From assembly GCF_000829445.1 (NCBI RefSeq), contig NZ_JXRQ01000017.1, positions 372,001 through 436,000 on the forward strand: DNA of 64,000 nucleotides, in the 5' to 3' direction. Source of the stretch: Jeotgalibacillus alimentarius. GTDB taxonomy: Bacteria > Bacillota > Bacilli > Bacillales > Jeotgalibacillaceae. Of this stretch, positions 47,567-56,053 are shown one piece after another. How positions within the stretch are numbered: position 1 is the first letter of the stretch; each line of letters begins with the position of its first letter. A program made the position numbers and the translations under genes. The notes below the pieces were generated by a model. That model had not been told where the DNA came from, searched no databases, and saw only the letters and a program-made list of their open reading frames with translations.

Positions 47567-48660
47567 AGATGAAAAAAGTAACGGCGCCTACAATGCCTGA
47601 AGCGATGAAAAAGATCCGTAAAGAACTCGGCAGTGATGCTGTCATTTTGAACTCAAAAGTAACCTATACTGGCGGTTTTTTAGGACTTTTTAAAACAAAG
47701 CAGATAGAAGTTGTTGCAGGCGTCGACCAGCCTGAGCCGCCGGCTGCTGAACAGACAGCTGCCACTGCAGAAAGACAGGTAGTAAAAGAGGAAGATAAAA
47801 AGCTTGAAGAAGAAATACAGGAATTAAAAAAAATGGTCAGTGCGCTAACGGTCAATCAGACAGGCTATCAGGATTTTCCGCAGTCTGTCAGATCAATTCT
47901 TGAGAAACTCAAAGATCAAGATTTTAAAGACTCATGGCTCCTGGAAACAGGCCAGAAGCTGTATGATCAGTGGCAGGAAACACCTAAAACTGAACAGCTT
48001 ACTGAGTGGGCTGAAGATTATATCAGAACGTCTCTTCAGCAGCAGACACATGCAGGTATTGATGCATCTAAAAAGTACATCAGTCTGATCGGTCCTACAG
48101 GCGTAGGTAAAACCACAACGATTGCAAAGCTTGCAGCAAAACTTGTCATGGAAGATCAGAAGAAGATTGGTTTTATGACTTCTGACACATACAGAATCGG
48201 TGCAATAGAGCAACTGAAAACGTACGCTGAACTTTTAAATGTACCTTTAGAAGTGATCTACAGCCGTGATGATTTTGAAAAGGCATTAACCAGATTCAAA
48301 GATTTTGATCACGTATTAATTGATACTGCAGGAAGAAACTATCGTGAAGTGCAGTATGTGGAGGACCTTGCAAAAACAATTGATTTTGAGATTGATATTC
48401 AGACGTTTCTGGTACTGTCAATGACTTCAAAATACAAAGATATGTCCGCTATTTATGAAAGGTTCAATGATATTAATATTCAGGGTCTGATCTTCACGAA
48501 ATGTGATGAAAGTGTAACAGTAGGTCCTGCTTATCATGTGATGACTGAAAGCGGTATCGGAGCTGCTTATCTGACAGACGGACAGGCTGTACCTGAAGAT
48601 ATTGAGGAAGCCTCCTACAGGAGAGTTAGTGAAATGATGGTTAAAGGTGTGAATAGCTGA
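47563..48660 (+). CDS. flhF: SRP-like GTPase FlhF, flagellar placement
   Basis: FlhF is the third SRP-family GTPase and sets flagellar position. The basic N-terminal B domain (VTAPTMPEAMKKIRKELGSD) is followed by an acidic linker and the NG domain with P-loop [18 protein letters not shown] (about 175-192), SDTYRIGAIEQLKTYAE, DTAGRNYREV and FTKCDES. Length 365. The TTG at 47563 aligns best with the family N-terminus (M-K-x-K-K); the ATG at 47569 is the alternative. It overlaps flhG by one base. Confidence 0.95.
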   Translation: MKMKKVTAPTMPEAMKKIRKELGSDAVILNSKVTYTGGFLGLFKTKQIEVVAGVDQPEPPAAEQTAATAERQVVKEEDKKLEEEIQELKKMVSALTVNQTGYQDFPQSVRSILEKLKDQDFKDSWLLETGQKLYDQWQETPKTEQLTEWAEDYIRTSLQQQTHAGIDASKKYISLIGPTGVGKTTTIAKLAAKLVMEDQKKIGFMTSDTYRIGAIEQLKTYAELLNVPLEVIYSRDDFEKALTRFKDFDHVLIDTAGRNYREVQYVEDLAKTIDFEIDIQTFLVLSMTSKYKDMSAIYERFNDINIQGLIFTKCDESVTVGPAYHVMTESGIGAAYLTDGQAVPEDIEEASYRRVSEMMVKGVNS

Positions 48661-49517
48661 TGGACCAGGCAGAAACTCTAAGGCAGAAGATGCTGCATAT
48701 GAATGAGCCCACAGGAAAAGCGATTGCTGTCGTCAGCGGTAAAGGTGGAGTAGGGAAATCGAATTTTTCGATCAACTTTGCTTCTGAAATTGCTGCAAAA
48801 GGAAATAAAGTATTGCTGATGGATATGGATATTGGAATGGGCAATATTCATATTCTTCTGGGTAAGTCATCAGCAAGTACAATTATTCATTACCTCGAAG
48901 GTAAAGGGTCAATTCAGGATGTAGTCGTTCAGGTTGAAGATAACTTATCTTACATATCCGGCGGGTCCGGGCTCAGTAAGATGGTAGAGTGGAAAGACCT
49001 TGAGATCGAACGCCTGATGAAAGGTTTTACAGAGCTTCAGAAATCCTATGATTACTTAATTTTTGACATGGGAGCAGGTGCATCTGAAAACGGGCTTGAG
49101 CTGATCATGGCGGCTGATGAAGTGATTGTCATCACAACAGGTGAACCGACATCCATTATGGACGCCTATTCTATGATGAAATTTATTCATATGAAGGATC
49201 CTGATAAAGCCTTTGCACTTTTATGTAACCGGGTCATGAATCCTGAAGAGGGAAAGACAGCACTCAAACGACTGGAAGCTGCAATGAATAAGTTCTTAAA
49301 TAAAAGTGTGCGCCTGCTTGGCAGTATACCGGAAGATCCATCTGTCAGAAGGTCTGTTAACAATCAGACACCTTTTACCAAGCTATATCCGGAGTCTCCG
49401 GCTTCAAAGACGCTTAAAAACATGACGGCTGCTTATATTGCGGAGCAGGATAGAGAAATCCATCATAGTAAAAGCCGGTTTACAGATCGACTTTCAGCTT
49501 TTTTCAGAAAAAAGTGA
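48660..49517 (+). CDS. flhG: MinD-like ATPase FlhG (YlxH), flagellar number control
   Basis: FlhG is the MinD/ParA-type ATPase that stimulates FlhF GTP hydrolysis and regulates flagellar number. The extreme N-terminus MDQAETLRQKM contains the DQAxxLR element known to activate FlhF. The deviant Walker A SGKGGVGKSNFSINFASE is at about 26-43, and LLMDMDIGMGNIHILLG follows. The C-terminus ends in a basic amphipathic helix suited to membrane binding (RFTDRLSAFFRKK). Length 285. Coupled to flhF. Confidence 0.95.
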   Translation: MDQAETLRQKMLHMNEPTGKAIAVVSGKGGVGKSNFSINFASEIAAKGNKVLLMDMDIGMGNIHILLGKSSASTIIHYLEGKGSIQDVVVQVEDNLSYISGGSGLSKMVEWKDLEIERLMKGFTELQKSYDYLIFDMGAGASENGLELIMAADEVIVITTGEPTSIMDAYSMMKFIHMKDPDKAFALLCNRVMNPEEGKTALKRLEAAMNKFLNKSVRLLGSIPEDPSVRRSVNNQTPFTKLYPESPASKTLKNMTAAYIAEQDREIHHSKSRFTDRLSAFFRKK

Positions 49518-49526
49518 GGTGGAAAA

Positions 49527-50606
49527 ATGGTACAGGATATTATTAAAGTATTAGTTGTAGATGATTCTGCATTTATGAGAAAGCTTGTTCAGGACTTCTT
49601 ATCGGAACATGAAAAAATTGCGGTGGTCGGAACTGCAAGAAATGGTCAGGATGCCATTGCAAAAATCCGCCTTTTAAAGCCGGACGTCATCACAATGGAT
49701 GTTGAAATGCCAATCATGAGCGGTTTAGAAGCACTAAAACATATAATGAAAGAAAATCCACTGCCGATTATCATGTTGTCGAGTACAACAAAGCAAGGAG
49801 CTGAAAATGCTCTTTTAGCCATGGATTACGGGGCAGTGGATTTTATCGCAAAACCTTCCGGGACTATATCACTAGATCTTCATCTGGTTAAAGATGAACT
49901 AATTGAGAAAGTTCTGCACGCTTCAAAAGCACTTCTAAAAAAACCGCGTGCTGCGGAGTTATTCATAAAAAATGAAGTGCAAACTAGTAAAAAAAGCCTG
50001 AAAAAGGTCGATAGTAGAATTGACAGACATTATCCGGCCGTAGTATTAATTGGTACTTCAACCGGTGGACCAAGGGCTCTGCAGACAGTTCTTTCGCGCC
50101 TGCCCGGGAATCTGAATGCGCCTGTCATCATTGTGCAGCACATGCCGCCAGGTTTTACAAAGTCATTAGCTCAAAGGCTTGATCAGCTTTCACCTTTGAA
50201 AGTCAAAGAAGCTGAAGATGGAGACAGGCTTGTCAATGGCTGCGCTTATGTCGCGCCAGGTGATTACCATCTGAATATCAATCAGCAGGGCACAAATCTT
50301 TCATTGTCCTTAAGCAAAGAACCGCCTTTAAGCGGACACAGGCCTTCAGTTGATTTTCTATTCCAATCTGCAGCGAAATTGAAGGAAATAAAAAAAATTG
50401 CAGTAATTATGACTGGAATGGGTGCAGATGGGTCTAAAGGTCTGGTACAATTAAACCACAAAGAACATATTGAGACGATTGCAGAAGCACAGGAAACCTG
50501 TGTTGTATATGGAATGCCTAAAGCTGCTCAGGCAACGGGACTCGTTACATATGTTGAGCCGCTTGAAGGAATTGCAAATAGAATTGTCAAAATAGCAGAA
50601 GGGTGA
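49527..50606 (+). CDS. cheB: Chemotaxis methylesterase CheB
   Basis: CheB demethylates chemoreceptors when its receiver domain is phosphorylated. The receiver spans residues 1-120, with acidic pair in VVDDSAFMRK and phosphoacceptor Asp58 in ITMDVEMPIM. The esterase domain holds the catalytic Ser in LIGTSTGGPRALQTV, His in VQHMPPGFTKSLAQRL, and Asp in MTGMGADGSKGL. The length of 359 residues is typical. GAGGTGG precedes the ATG. Confidence 0.97.
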   Translation: MVQDIIKVLVVDDSAFMRKLVQDFLSEHEKIAVVGTARNGQDAIAKIRLLKPDVITMDVEMPIMSGLEALKHIMKENPLPIIMLSSTTKQGAENALLAMDYGAVDFIAKPSGTISLDLHLVKDELIEKVLHASKALLKKPRAAELFIKNEVQTSKKSLKKVDSRIDRHYPAVVLIGTSTGGPRALQTVLSRLPGNLNAPVIIVQHMPPGFTKSLAQRLDQLSPLKVKEAEDGDRLVNGCAYVAPGDYHLNINQQGTNLSLSLSKEPPLSGHRPSVDFLFQSAAKLKEIKKIAVIMTGMGADGSKGLVQLNHKEHIETIAEAQETCVVYGMPKAAQATGLVTYVEPLEGIANRIVKIAEG

Positions 50607-50613
50607 GTCCAAC

Positions 50614-52590
50614 ATGGAAATGAACCAGTACTTAGAAGTTTTTATCGAAGAAAGTAAAGACCACTTACAAAACTGTAATACGCAAATGCTTGAACTTGAA
50701 AAAAATCCTGGAGACATTGCAATTGTAAATGAGATCTTCAGGTCCGCACATACATTAAAAGGTATGTCAGCAACAATGGGCTATGAAGACCTTGCAAGTC
50801 TGACTCATAATATGGAAAACGTTCTTGATGATATCAGAAACGGAAAGCTTTCTGTTACGACTGCTGTCATGGATGCCCTTTTTTCTGCAGTAGATGACCT
50901 TGAAGATATGACAGCATCCATCGCATCCGGTGGAGATGGAAAAAAAGACGTTTCCCGTTCACTCAGTCTGCTTGAAGCGATTCAAAAAGGCGAGCCGGCT
51001 CCAAAGGCTGCAGCTGAAAATAATTCTTCTATTCAATATGATGAGTTTGAAAGAACTGTAATCGAACAATCATTGGAGCAGGGATATATTGCATATGAGC
51101 TGACTGTCAAACTGAAAGATGACTGTCTTTTAAAGGCGGCGCGTGTATACATGGTATTTGAGGTGCTTGAGAAAATCGGTGAAGTCATTAAGTCTAACCC
51201 GACAGTTGATCAGCTCGAAGAAGAAAACTTTGATCAGCACTTTTGTGTAACACTTGCTTCAAAAGAAGAAAAGGATTTTATTGAAAAAAGCGTTCTGAAG
51301 GTTTCAGAAGTTGAATCAGCTGAAGCAGCTGAAGTAAATCTTGAAGCAGTTGAAGAAAAACCGAAAGCAGCCCAGGAAGCAGCTGTTACAAATGAAGCAG
51401 CAGTTGTAGAAGAGTCAGCAAAAGAAACACAGAAGCAGGCTGTCTCAAACAAAACAATCCGTGTGAACATTGACCGTCTTGATGTTCTGATGAATTTATT
51501 TGAAGAGCTCGTCATTGACAGAGGACGCCTTGAGCAGATTTCAAAAGAATTGAATCATGGAGAATTGAATGAAACCGTTGAACGCATGTCTCGGATCTCC
51601 GGAGATCTTCAGTCGATCATTTTGACAATGCGTATGGTGCCGGTGGAAACAGTATTCAACCGTTTCCCGAGAATGGTGAGACAGCTTGCACGTGACCTTG
51701 ATAAGCAGATTTCACTTGAAATCAGCGGTCAGGATACGGAGCTTGACAGAACAGTTATTGATGAGATTGGTGATCCGCTTGTTCACCTTCTGAGAAACGC
51801 GCTTGATCACGGCATTGAATCCCCTGCAGCACGAAGAGAAAAAGGGAAGCCTGAGGAAGGCACGATCCAGCTGCGGGCTTACCATAGCGGAAATCATGTA
51901 TTCATTGAGATTGAAGATGATGGCGCAGGCATTAGTAAAGAGAAAGTTCTTAGTAAAGCGCTGTCAAGAGGGATTGTTACAGAGGAGCAGGCTAAAACGC
52001 TGACGGACTCACAGGTGTACGAACTCATCATGGCGTCTGGCTTCTCGACAGCCGAAACCATTTCAGACATTTCCGGAAGAGGTGTAGGGCTGGACGTTGT
52101 AAAAACGACGATTGAATCACTCGGTGGCTCTATTACGATTCATTCGACAGAGGGACAGGGATCAATTTTCTCAGTTCAGCTGCCATTAACCCTATCAATC
52201 ATTTCAGTTATGCTTGTTGAGGTTGAAGAAGAAAAGTTCGCGATTCCATTGTCATCAATTATTGAAACGGCAATCGTAAAGGATGAAGAAATTCTGCATG
52301 CGCATAACCAGCGTGTGATTGATTTCAGAGGAAAAGTAGTTCCGCTTGTATTCCTGAATGAAACATTCGATGTGAAGAAAGAAAACACTGAAGATATTCA
52401 CTCAGTGATTATTGTCCGCAAAGGTGAAAAACTTGCCGGTCTGGTAGTAGACTCATTTATCGGGCAGCAGGAAGTTGTATTAAAGTCTTTAGGCGATTAT
52501 CTTGGAAACGTATTTGCTATTTCAGGTGCAACGATTCTTGGAGACGGCCAGGTAGCACTAATTGTAGATTGTAATGCACTGATTCAATAA
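50614..52590 (+). CDS. cheA: Chemotaxis histidine kinase CheA
   Basis: CheA phosphorylates CheY and CheB in response to receptors. The P1 domain carries the phosphohistidine His46 in RSAHTLKGMSATMG. A P2 region follows, then an Ala/Glu-rich linker (about 230-285). The dimerisation domain and the kinase domain show the N box HLLRNALDHGIE, G1 DDGAGIS and G2 GRGVGLDVVKTTIESLGG. The C-terminal CheW-like P5 domain starts about 525. Length 658. Confidence 0.98.
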   Translation: MEMNQYLEVFIEESKDHLQNCNTQMLELEKNPGDIAIVNEIFRSAHTLKGMSATMGYEDLASLTHNMENVLDDIRNGKLSVTTAVMDALFSAVDDLEDMTASIASGGDGKKDVSRSLSLLEAIQKGEPAPKAAAENNSSIQYDEFERTVIEQSLEQGYIAYELTVKLKDDCLLKAARVYMVFEVLEKIGEVIKSNPTVDQLEEENFDQHFCVTLASKEEKDFIEKSVLKVSEVESAEAAEVNLEAVEEKPKAAQEAAVTNEAAVVEESAKETQKQAVSNKTIRVNIDRLDVLMNLFEELVIDRGRLEQISKELNHGELNETVERMSRISGDLQSIILTMRMVPVETVFNRFPRMVRQLARDLDKQISLEISGQDTELDRTVIDEIGDPLVHLLRNALDHGIESPAARREKGKPEEGTIQLRAYHSGNHVFIEIEDDGAGISKEKVLSKALSRGIVTEEQAKTLTDSQVYELIMASGFSTAETISDISGRGVGLDVVKTTIESLGGSITIHSTEGQGSIFSVQLPLTLSIISVMLVEVEEEKFAIPLSSIIETAIVKDEEILHAHNQRVIDFRGKVVPLVFLNETFDVKKENTEDIHSVIIVRKGEKLAGLVVDSFIGQQEVVLKSLGDYLGNVFAISGATILGDGQVALIVDCNALIQ

Positions 52591-52635
52591 AGAGTTTTAA
52601 TGAAATGAAATTCATAGCAGTTAGGAGTGCAGTAA

Positions 52636-53076
52636 ATGTCAAATCAGGATCATGATCTGAAAGTAATTGTGTTTCAGCTTGTAAATAAGGAGTATGCAGT
52701 ACCTGTTCAAAACGTCCAGTCAATTGAAAAAGTCATGCATATTACGAGGGTGCCGGGTGTTCCTTCATATGTTCGCGGTGTGGTCAACTTAAGAGGGGTC
52801 GTGACACCGATTATTGATCTTAGAAAACGCTTCTCTCTTGAAGATGGCACAGAAGATGAACATACAAGAATCATTATCGTAAATATAGGTGATATTGAAG
52901 TTGGCTTTATTGTAGATTCAGCTAACGATGTTCTGGACCTGTCATCAGATTCGATTGAGCCTCAGCCAAATGTTGTCGGCAGTATTGAAGCAGATTTCAT
53001 TGAAGGGGTTGCAAAAAATGACCGTAGACTCCTTATTTTACTGCAACTCGATAAAGTACTGGAGAACGCTGCATGA
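52636..53076 (+). CDS. cheW: Chemotaxis coupling protein CheW
   Basis: CheW links CheA to chemoreceptors. The 146-residue SH3-like double barrel shows YAVPVQNVQSIEKVMHITRV and the signature VRGVVNLRGVVTPIIDLRKR. AGGAGTGCAGTAA precedes the ATG. The stop overlaps the cheC ATG by four bases. B. subtilis also has CheV elsewhere; not seen here. Confidence 0.97.
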   Translation: MSNQDHDLKVIVFQLVNKEYAVPVQNVQSIEKVMHITRVPGVPSYVRGVVNLRGVVTPIIDLRKRFSLEDGTEDEHTRIIIVNIGDIEVGFIVDSANDVLDLSSDSIEPQPNVVGSIEADFIEGVAKNDRRLLILLQLDKVLENAA

Positions 53077-53702
53077 GTTATGAAGAAGACATTACCGCAT
53101 ACCACCTGGATATCTTAAGGGAAATTGGAAATATTGGAGCCGGTAATGCTGCGACTGCACTGTCAGCGTTGCTTGGCAACAAGGTTGATATGGCCGTTCC
53201 GCACGTGAAGGTTGTTTCATTTGATGAAATGATGGATATCGCAGGTGGACCTGAAAATATTGTTGTCAGTGTATTCCTCCGGATCGAAGGCGAAATGACA
53301 GGCAGTATGTTTTTCATTCTTTCAACAACTCAGGCAGAAAGTTTTATCAGGACACTGACGAATAACAAATCATTTAATTTTGATGACATTGGGGAATCAG
53401 AGCTTGGTCTATCAGCTCTTCAGGAAATGGGAAATATTTTATCCGGATCTTATCTGTCATCATTATCTGACTTTACAAACCTGAATCTTTATCCGACAGT
53501 ACCTGCTATTGCTATTGATATGGCAGGCGCGATAATCAGTTTCGGACTTGTGGAGCTTTCACAGGCAGGGGACAAAGTAATTGTAATTGATACAGAACTT
53601 ACTGATGATGGGGAAAAACGTGAAGGAGCAAACGGTCAATTTTTCCTTCTTCCCGATCCTGAATCATTTAAGATCCTGTTTCGATCTTTAGGAGTAGATT
53701 GA
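53073..53702 (+). CDS. cheC: CheY-P phosphatase CheC
   Basis: CheC hydrolyses CheY-P and binds CheD. Both pseudo-symmetric active sites are present: LREIGNIGAGNAATALSALLGNK and LQEMGNILSGSYLSSLSDF, each with conserved Glu and Asn. The length of 209 residues is standard. The gene overlaps cheW and is followed by cheD after one base, so the CheC-CheD partners are co-translated. Confidence 0.97.
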   Translation: MSYEEDITAYHLDILREIGNIGAGNAATALSALLGNKVDMAVPHVKVVSFDEMMDIAGGPENIVVSVFLRIEGEMTGSMFFILSTTQAESFIRTLTNNKSFNFDDIGESELGLSALQEMGNILSGSYLSSLSDFTNLNLYPTVPAIAIDMAGAIISFGLVELSQAGDKVIVIDTELTDDGEKREGANGQFFLLPDPESFKILFRSLGVD

Positions 53703-53703
53703 T

Positions 53704-54186
53704 TTGATAAAAAACATCATTAAGGTGGGGATAGCAGACGCAGGTACTGTGTCTCCACCTGATACAATCAGAACTTCAGGACTCGGGTCCTGTGTCGGGG
53801 TAGTTCTATATGACAGCCGGAGTCAAAAAGCAGGTTTGCTTCATGTCATGCTGCCTGATTCCTCTCTAGCAAGATCAGGCGACATTAACCCTGCAAAGTT
53901 TGCAGATACAGGTATTCCTCACCTGATTGATCAGCTCAACCTTCCACCGTCAAGATTAAAAGCTAAAATTGCCGGCGGTGCTCAGATGTTCCAGTTTGCA
54001 GGACAAAAAGATACGATGAGAATCGGCCCCCGGAATGTTGACGCAGTCAAAGAGGCATTATCTCAATATAAAATCAAAATTGTCAGTGAAGACACCGGCG
54101 GCAGCAGCGGACGTACAATTGAGTTCGATCCGGTCAGTGCCAGTCTTCATATCAGGACAGTCAATGTTGGAGAAAAAGTGATTTAA
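53704..54186 (+). CDS. cheD: Chemoreceptor deamidase CheD
   Basis: CheD deamidates receptor glutamines and is sequestered by CheC. The catalytic residues are the Cys in GLGSCVGVVLYD, the His in GLLHVMLPDS, and the Thr in SGRTIEFDP. The length of 160 residues fits. The start is TTG at 53704, one base after the cheC stop; the only ATG codons nearby are far inside. A terminator follows, marking the end of the main fla/che transcript. Confidence 0.96.
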   Translation: MIKNIIKVGIADAGTVSPPDTIRTSGLGSCVGVVLYDSRSQKAGLLHVMLPDSSLARSGDINPAKFADTGIPHLIDQLNLPPSRLKAKIAGGAQMFQFAGQKDTMRIGPRNVDAVKEALSQYKIKIVSEDTGGSSGRTIEFDPVSASLHIRTVNVGEKVI

Positions 54187-54189
54187 TCT

Positions 54190-54212
54190 AGAGCCTGTAT
54201 GGCTCTTTTTTA
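54190..54212 (+). terminator. Rho-independent terminator after cheD
   Basis: AGAGCC (54190-54195) pairs with GGCTCT (54201-54206) around TGTAT, followed by TTTTTAA. A 6-bp stem is modest, so partial read-through into sigD is possible. Confidence 0.75.
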
Positions 54213-54240
54213 ATTGGGAAAACACAAAAGCCACTCCTTT

Positions 54241-54249
54241 TGATATAAT
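54241..54249 (+). promoter_or_regulatory. Extended -10 promoter for sigD
   Basis: TGATATAAT (54241-54249) is a perfect extended -10 element (TGnTATAAT). No good -35 lies upstream, as is common for this class. It lies about 65 bases before the sigD ATG and after the cheD terminator. Confidence 0.6.
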
Positions 54250-54314
54250 AGGAAATATATATAATCAGTCTTTATATTCAGATCCTAACATTACAGGGCT
54301 TAAGGAGGCTTGCC

Positions 54315-55088
54315 ATGAATCAGTCAGTTGATGATCAGGAAAAATATTATTGGCAGATGTGGACTGCCTCCAGAGATTCTCATGCGGGTGATATGCTTGT
54401 ACAGCGGTATATGCCCCTCGTGCAGTACCATGTCCAGAGGATTAGTGCAGGGCTGCCTAAAAACGTATCAAGAGACGATATAAAAAGTCTTGGTTTAATG
54501 GGCTTATTAGATGCTTTGCAGAAGTTTGATCCTACAAGAGATTTAAAGTTTGATACGTATGCATCATTCCGTATCCGTGGCGCGATTATCGATGGCTTGC
54601 GAAAAGAGGACTGGATGCCAAGGTCTGCCCGCGAGAAAGCGAAAAAAGTTGATGCAAAGATTGAAGAACTTGAGCAGCAGTCTCTCAGGCATGTCAATGC
54701 ACAGGAAGTTGCAGCTGCACTTGATATGCCTGTAGAGGAAGTATACCAGATCACACAGGAGCATCTTTTTGCAAATGTTCTTTCAATGGACGATCAGTCC
54801 GGTGATCAAGACGACAGTGAAACCACAGCGTTTACTTTAAAAGATCAGAATACAGTTTTGCCTGAAGAACAGCTTGTTAAAAACGAGCTGCTGCAGGATT
54901 TAGCCGGTGTTATTTCCCAGCTGAATGAAAAAGAACAAACTGTTTTAAGTCTTTTTTACACGGAAGAACTGACACTGACTGAGATCGGTGAAGTCATGAA
55001 TCTCTCAACGTCACGTATTTCACAAATCCATTCAAAATGCTTGTTCAAATTGAGAAAATTGCTGGCTTCTGAATACAGCCGGTCTTAA
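54315..55088 (+). CDS. sigD: Flagellar sigma factor SigD (FliA)
   Basis: SigD (sigma-28) directs late flagellar, chemotaxis and autolysin genes. Region 2 includes YMPLVQYHVQRISAGLPKNV and LMGLLDALQKFDPTRDLKFD with TYASFRIRGAIIDGLRKEDW; region 4 ends in LTLTEIGEVMNLSTSRISQI and HSKCLFKLRKLL. The length of 257 residues is normal. AAGGAGGCTTGCC precedes the ATG. It heads a short transcription unit with an unknown gene and swrB, rather than being fused to the long operon. Confidence 0.97.
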   Translation: MNQSVDDQEKYYWQMWTASRDSHAGDMLVQRYMPLVQYHVQRISAGLPKNVSRDDIKSLGLMGLLDALQKFDPTRDLKFDTYASFRIRGAIIDGLRKEDWMPRSAREKAKKVDAKIEELEQQSLRHVNAQEVAAALDMPVEEVYQITQEHLFANVLSMDDQSGDQDDSETTAFTLKDQNTVLPEEQLVKNELLQDLAGVISQLNEKEQTVLSLFYTEELTLTEIGEVMNLSTSRISQIHSKCLFKLRKLLASEYSRS

Positions 55089-55102
55089 AAGGAGCGGGTT
55101 AT

Positions 55103-55414
55103 ATGGGGCATAAACTGATTGGGCTGCAGGTGGCTATTCCGAAAACGGTGGATGCCGGAAAAATAGCAGATCAGCAGCAACAACAAAGCAATATCAATCA
55201 GAGTCAGGTCGCTGCAATTGCTGAAAAAGAACGGCTGAGGAAGCAGGAAAGTGTAAACCGGTACGGAGAAAGTGAAAAAACCAAAGACAAACGTGAACGT
55301 GAAAAGGGTGAACGAAGGAGAAATCAGCCTGATGAGGAGTTGCAGAAAGCCAGTAAGCCTGCTGCTGCCGAAACGCACCCTTTTAAAGGAAGAAGAATGG
55401 ATTTCTCAGGCTGA
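55103..55414 (+). CDS. Uncharacterised charged protein between sigD and swrB
   Basis: A 103-residue protein that I do not recognise by function. It starts GHKLIGLQVAIPKTVDAGKI, a short hydrophobic-amphipathic element, followed by a Gln/Asn run (DQQQQQSNINQSQ) and a very basic-acidic helix (KERLRKQESVNRYGESEKTK, then RERRR-like KGERRRN). It ends HPFKGRRMDFSG. No membrane segment or cysteine. AAGGAGCGGG precedes the ATG, so translation is likely. Position between two motility regulators, 14 bases after sigD and 12 before swrB, suggests a role in flagellar control, but this is inference. Confidence 0.8.
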   Translation: MGHKLIGLQVAIPKTVDAGKIADQQQQQSNINQSQVAAIAEKERLRKQESVNRYGESEKTKDKREREKGERRRNQPDEELQKASKPAAAETHPFKGRRMDFSG

Positions 55415-55426
55415 AAAGGAGCTATC

Positions 55427-55900
55427 ATGATCATATTTTTATTAATCCTGTCTATAATCTTCAATTTCGCAGCGTTTCTTTCTATTTTTCTTTTATTTAT
55501 GAGGCAGAACCGTCTGATCAGTAAAGAAGTACAGCATGAAAAAACGCTGAATGAAATTGAGCAGACATTTACAGGCTACCTGCTTGAAATGAGAGATGAA
55601 AATGAAGCGTTTTTAAAACAATTCGAAAAAATAAGTCAGTCTCCGGAAAAAACTGAAACCCGGCCGGAGCCTGTCAAAGCTGAAGAACCGGCACTGACTG
55701 TGAAGACTTCTCGCAATCTAGCGAAAACAGCTTATAAAAAGCCTGAACCAAAACAGTTTACTGTGAGCGACCGGGCAAAAGAAATGGAGCGGGAAGGGCA
55801 GTCAGTAGAAGAGATCGCCCGAACGCTGAATAAAGGAAAAACTGAAATAGAGCTCATGCTTAAATTCAGACAGCCTTCAGACAAAAAGAGTCATCAATAA
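55427..55900 (+). CDS. swrB: Swarming motility protein SwrB homologue
   Basis: A 157-residue single-pass membrane protein in the position of B. subtilis swrB (ylxL). One N-terminal membrane segment at about residues 2-26 (FLLILSIIFNFAAFLSIFLL) is followed by a coiled coil (30-75), a Pro/Glu linker, and a C-terminal helix-turn-helix-like stretch RAKEMEREGQSVEEIARTLN then KGKTEIELML. SwrB activates the flagellar type III export apparatus in B. subtilis. Sequence conservation in this family is low; assignment rests on topology and position. Confidence 0.85.
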   Translation: MIIFLLILSIIFNFAAFLSIFLLFMRQNRLISKEVQHEKTLNEIEQTFTGYLLEMRDENEAFLKQFEKISQSPEKTETRPEPVKAEEPALTVKTSRNLAKTAYKKPEPKQFTVSDRAKEMEREGQSVEEIARTLNKGKTEIELMLKFRQPSDKKSHQ

Positions 55901-55921
55901 TCACTTGATGACTTTTTTTTT
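55889..55921 (+). terminator. Terminator after swrB
   Basis: AGTCATCAA (55889-55897) pairs with TTGATGACT (55905-55913), 7-base loop, followed by eight T residues. It starts in the last codons of swrB. Confidence 0.88.
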
Positions 55922-55933
55922 ATGTGGTATAGT
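55905..55933 (+). promoter_or_regulatory. Promoter for rpsB built into the swrB terminator
   Basis: TTGATG (55905-55910), a 17-base spacer and TATAGT (55928-55933) preceded by TGG (extended -10). The -35 box is the 3' arm of the terminator hairpin. Confidence 0.65.
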
Positions 55934-55939
55934 AATTAA

Positions 55940-56053
55940 CGGTGTTAATACACACGCTTCGTGATTGGGCGGATGGTGCTGCTTGGATTAAGCAGTTTCC
56001 GACCTGTAAATGACCGGAGCGGAGGAGAATAACCACAAGGAGGAACTAACACT
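55940..56053 (+). promoter_or_regulatory. rpsB 5' leader with hairpin
   Basis: The roughly 110-base leader contains a clear hairpin, CTGCTT and AAGCAG around positions 55979-55995, and GC-rich flanks. Ribosomal protein leaders often bind their own protein; whether this one does is unknown. A strong AAGGAGGAAC site follows. Confidence 0.4.
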
